From NCBI GenBank assembly GCA_018266835.1, contig JAFDZP010000001.1, positions 125,283 through 189,282 of the forward strand: a stretch of DNA of 64,000 nt, read 5' to 3'. Both the position numbers and the translations under genes were made by a program. Positions 63,256-64,000 of this stretch are shown piece by piece (the first letter of the stretch is position 1; every line of letters begins with the position of its first letter). This DNA is from Bacteroidota bacterium. Lineage in GTDB: Bacteria; Bacteroidota; Ignavibacteria; Tepidaquicellales; Tepidaquicellaceae. The notes below the pieces were generated by a model. It worked only from the letters and a program-made list of their open reading frames with translations, ran no database searches and was not told where the DNA came from.

Positions 63256-63290
63256 AGCGGCTCTGAAATTTCAGAGCCGCTTAGTATTTT
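63256..63290 (+). terminator. Rho-independent terminator after secreted protein 3
   Basis: A perfect 11-base stem AGCGGCTCTGA (63256-63266) / TCAGAGCCGCT (63271-63281) with an AATT loop (13 pairs if the loop closes fully) is followed by TAGTATTTTTTG. It begins 6 bases after the stop codon. Confidence 0.9.
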
Positions 63291-63411
63291 TTGCATTTGA
63301 ATTGAAAATAATTTTTTTTATATTAATTACTCTTAAGTTGTTCACTTTTTAGACTTACAAGCTATAAACTATAGAATATAGTTTATAATTCTGAAGAGTC
63401 CCCCTATAAAC

Positions 63412-63462
63412 AAAACCCGATATTCCCTCTGGACCGCAAGGACTAAGGAGTTCGGGTTTTTT
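63412..63462 (+). terminator. Terminator-like hairpin with long structured loop
   Basis: AAAACCCGA (63412-63420) pairs with TCGGGTTTT (63452-63460), followed by T (63457-63462). The 31-base loop contains GGACCGCAAGGACTAAGGAG, in which CC-GCAA-GG can form a small hairpin with a GNRA-type tetraloop. No gene ends just before it except the already terminated protein 3, so it may end a short non-coding transcript starting after 63290. Matches no riboswitch that could be recognised by eye. Confidence 0.55.
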
Positions 63463-63673
63463 ATTTTCCTTCCTTTCTTTTATCATTTTCAGCAGTATTC
63501 TTACTTCTTTTTACTTCACTCTGCATATCTATAAATTGATAATCTGATACTATATTTTTCAAAAATCCACCCTGCATTTCCATCAAAATTTTGCATTATT
63601 TAAAAATCAAACATAGTCATTCAACTATAAAAGAGGGTAAAATAGTAGTGGTACTACTTCGATTTTTTTTTCA

Positions 63674-63760
63674 ATAGTTTATATACTATGCCATTTCTTT
63701 AAAAGATTTTTTATCAAGCATTCTCTATCAACTATATATTAAAGATAGTTATAATACTAT
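63674..63760. promoter_or_regulatory. Two ATAGT-N6-ACTAT dyads, candidate operators
   Basis: ATAGTttatatACTAT at 63674-63689 and ATAGTtataatACTAT at 63745-63760 share half-sites and spacing, with starts 71 bases apart. A third related dyad, AGTAGT-GGT-ACTACT, is at 63644-63658. A homodimeric regulator binding site is one reading; AT-richness makes partial chance occurrence possible. Confidence 0.45.
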
Positions 63761-63843
63761 TGGTGATAAAAAACTGCAAAATAGTATTTCCCTTGTTTTA
63801 TGGCATTGTCATTGATATAAATAAATCGAATTAACCCAAATTT

Positions 63844-64000
63844 ATGAGAAAAATTATCCCCATTTTAATTCTCCTTGCAATTTTAGGTTTTACAATCTCT
63901 GCGTTTGCCTCTCCAAAAGGCATCTCAGTGGCTAAAGTTACAGGCACGGATATTGGTAGTAATGTTGTCTTTACAAATCCTTATCCCCCACATGGAAACA
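63844..64000 (+). CDS. Secreted protein, 5' part only (runs off the window)
   Basis: An open frame of 52 codons starts with ATG at 63844 and has no stop before the window ends. The N terminus MRKIIPILILLAILGFTISA then FASPKGIS is a clear signal peptide (cleavage probable after AFA), and begins MRK like the two giant proteins. The visible mature part (ISVAKVTGTDIGSNVVFTNP) has no recognised domain. Given the run of type IX-secreted proteins before it, a fourth surface protein is likely, but the C-terminal sorting domain is outside the window. Confidence 0.8.
   Translation, partial: MRKIIPILILLAILGFTISAFASPKGISVAKVTGTDIGSNVVFTNPYPPHGN

Larger units (their letters stand above)
63291..63843. promoter_or_regulatory. 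Long intergenic region before the last gene
   Basis: About 550 bases without a recognisable gene, rich in dyads. Visible: a perfect palindrome TATAAACTATA-GAA-TATAGTTTATA (63363-63387); a hairpin with T run at 63412-63462 that has a large structured loop; AGTAGT-GGT-ACTACT (63644-63658); and two identical-format dyads ATAGT-N6-ACTAT at 63674-63689 and 63745-63760. The dyads lie 155-85 bases before the last gene, where operators would be expected. Confidence 0.45.

Overview
The window looks like chromosome from an AT-rich (mid-30s % GC by eye), Gram-negative member of the Fibrobacteres-Chlorobi-Bacteroidetes group, most probably an Ignavibacteria-like lineage. The evidence is three very large secreted proteins that end in the NYPNPFNP-type C-terminal sorting domain of the type IX (Por) secretion system, lipid A biosynthesis genes (lpxB, lpxK and an LpxL-type acyltransferase), a histone H1-like Hc1 protein, a split succinate dehydrogenase anchor of the Bacteroidota/Chlorobi kind, few Shine-Dalgarno sequences and many TTG starts. 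This assignment is inference; no rRNA or tRNA gene was seen.

Bases 1-44828 are dense housekeeping chromosome in short operons. In order: a TPR-like membrane protein with a GNAT acetyltransferase; two tandem paralogous outer-membrane proteins; a membrane protein with two L7/L12-C-terminal-like repeats; mgtE; a PAP2 phosphatase; hemW; terC; lepB and lepA, with a small four-helix-bundle (S23/IVS-type) gene between them bounded by inverted heptamer arrays; Hc1; sdhC-sdhD; a large helical unknown and a DinB-like protein; a nitrilase; hisC; a DUF3298 protein and a NUDIX hydrolase; a TrkA-type potassium channel; HIT and HAD proteins; lpd; a PaaK-like ligase; a YtxH/YtxG-like pair with a GT39 glycosyltransferase; a DUF2007 protein; a medium-chain dehydrogenase with xthA; then the long plus-strand run xseA-xseB-dxs-lipoprotein-miaB-lpxL-GT9.

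Bases 36205-44828 hold two minus-strand operons. One is envC-like, GT2, ribD, ribE and a small unknown. The other is lpxB, a DUF374 acyltransferase, lpxK, a class I amidotransferase and a DUF4292/LolB-like lipoprotein. Between them sits one plus-strand lipoprotein. Together with the LpxL-type acyltransferase and the GT9 heptosyltransferase-like gene, these describe lipid A/LPS assembly and envelope maintenance.

Bases 45128-63249 are different: three monocistronic giant or large secreted proteins (2476, 2412 and 864 aa) rich in Thr/Ser/Asn/Gly, built from beta-helix-like and other beta repeats, each with a signal peptide and a type IX sorting domain, each followed by a strong terminator and preceded by a long leader. 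A fourth secreted-protein gene starts at 63844 and runs off the window. The points most worth a second look are the IVS-like element between lepA and lepB, lysine/glutamate-rich non-repeat insertions in the middle of both giant proteins, a degenerate LytM domain in the EnvC-like protein, repeated ATAGT-N6-ACTAT dyads before the last gene, and a potentially bistable hairpin pair in the lepA leader.
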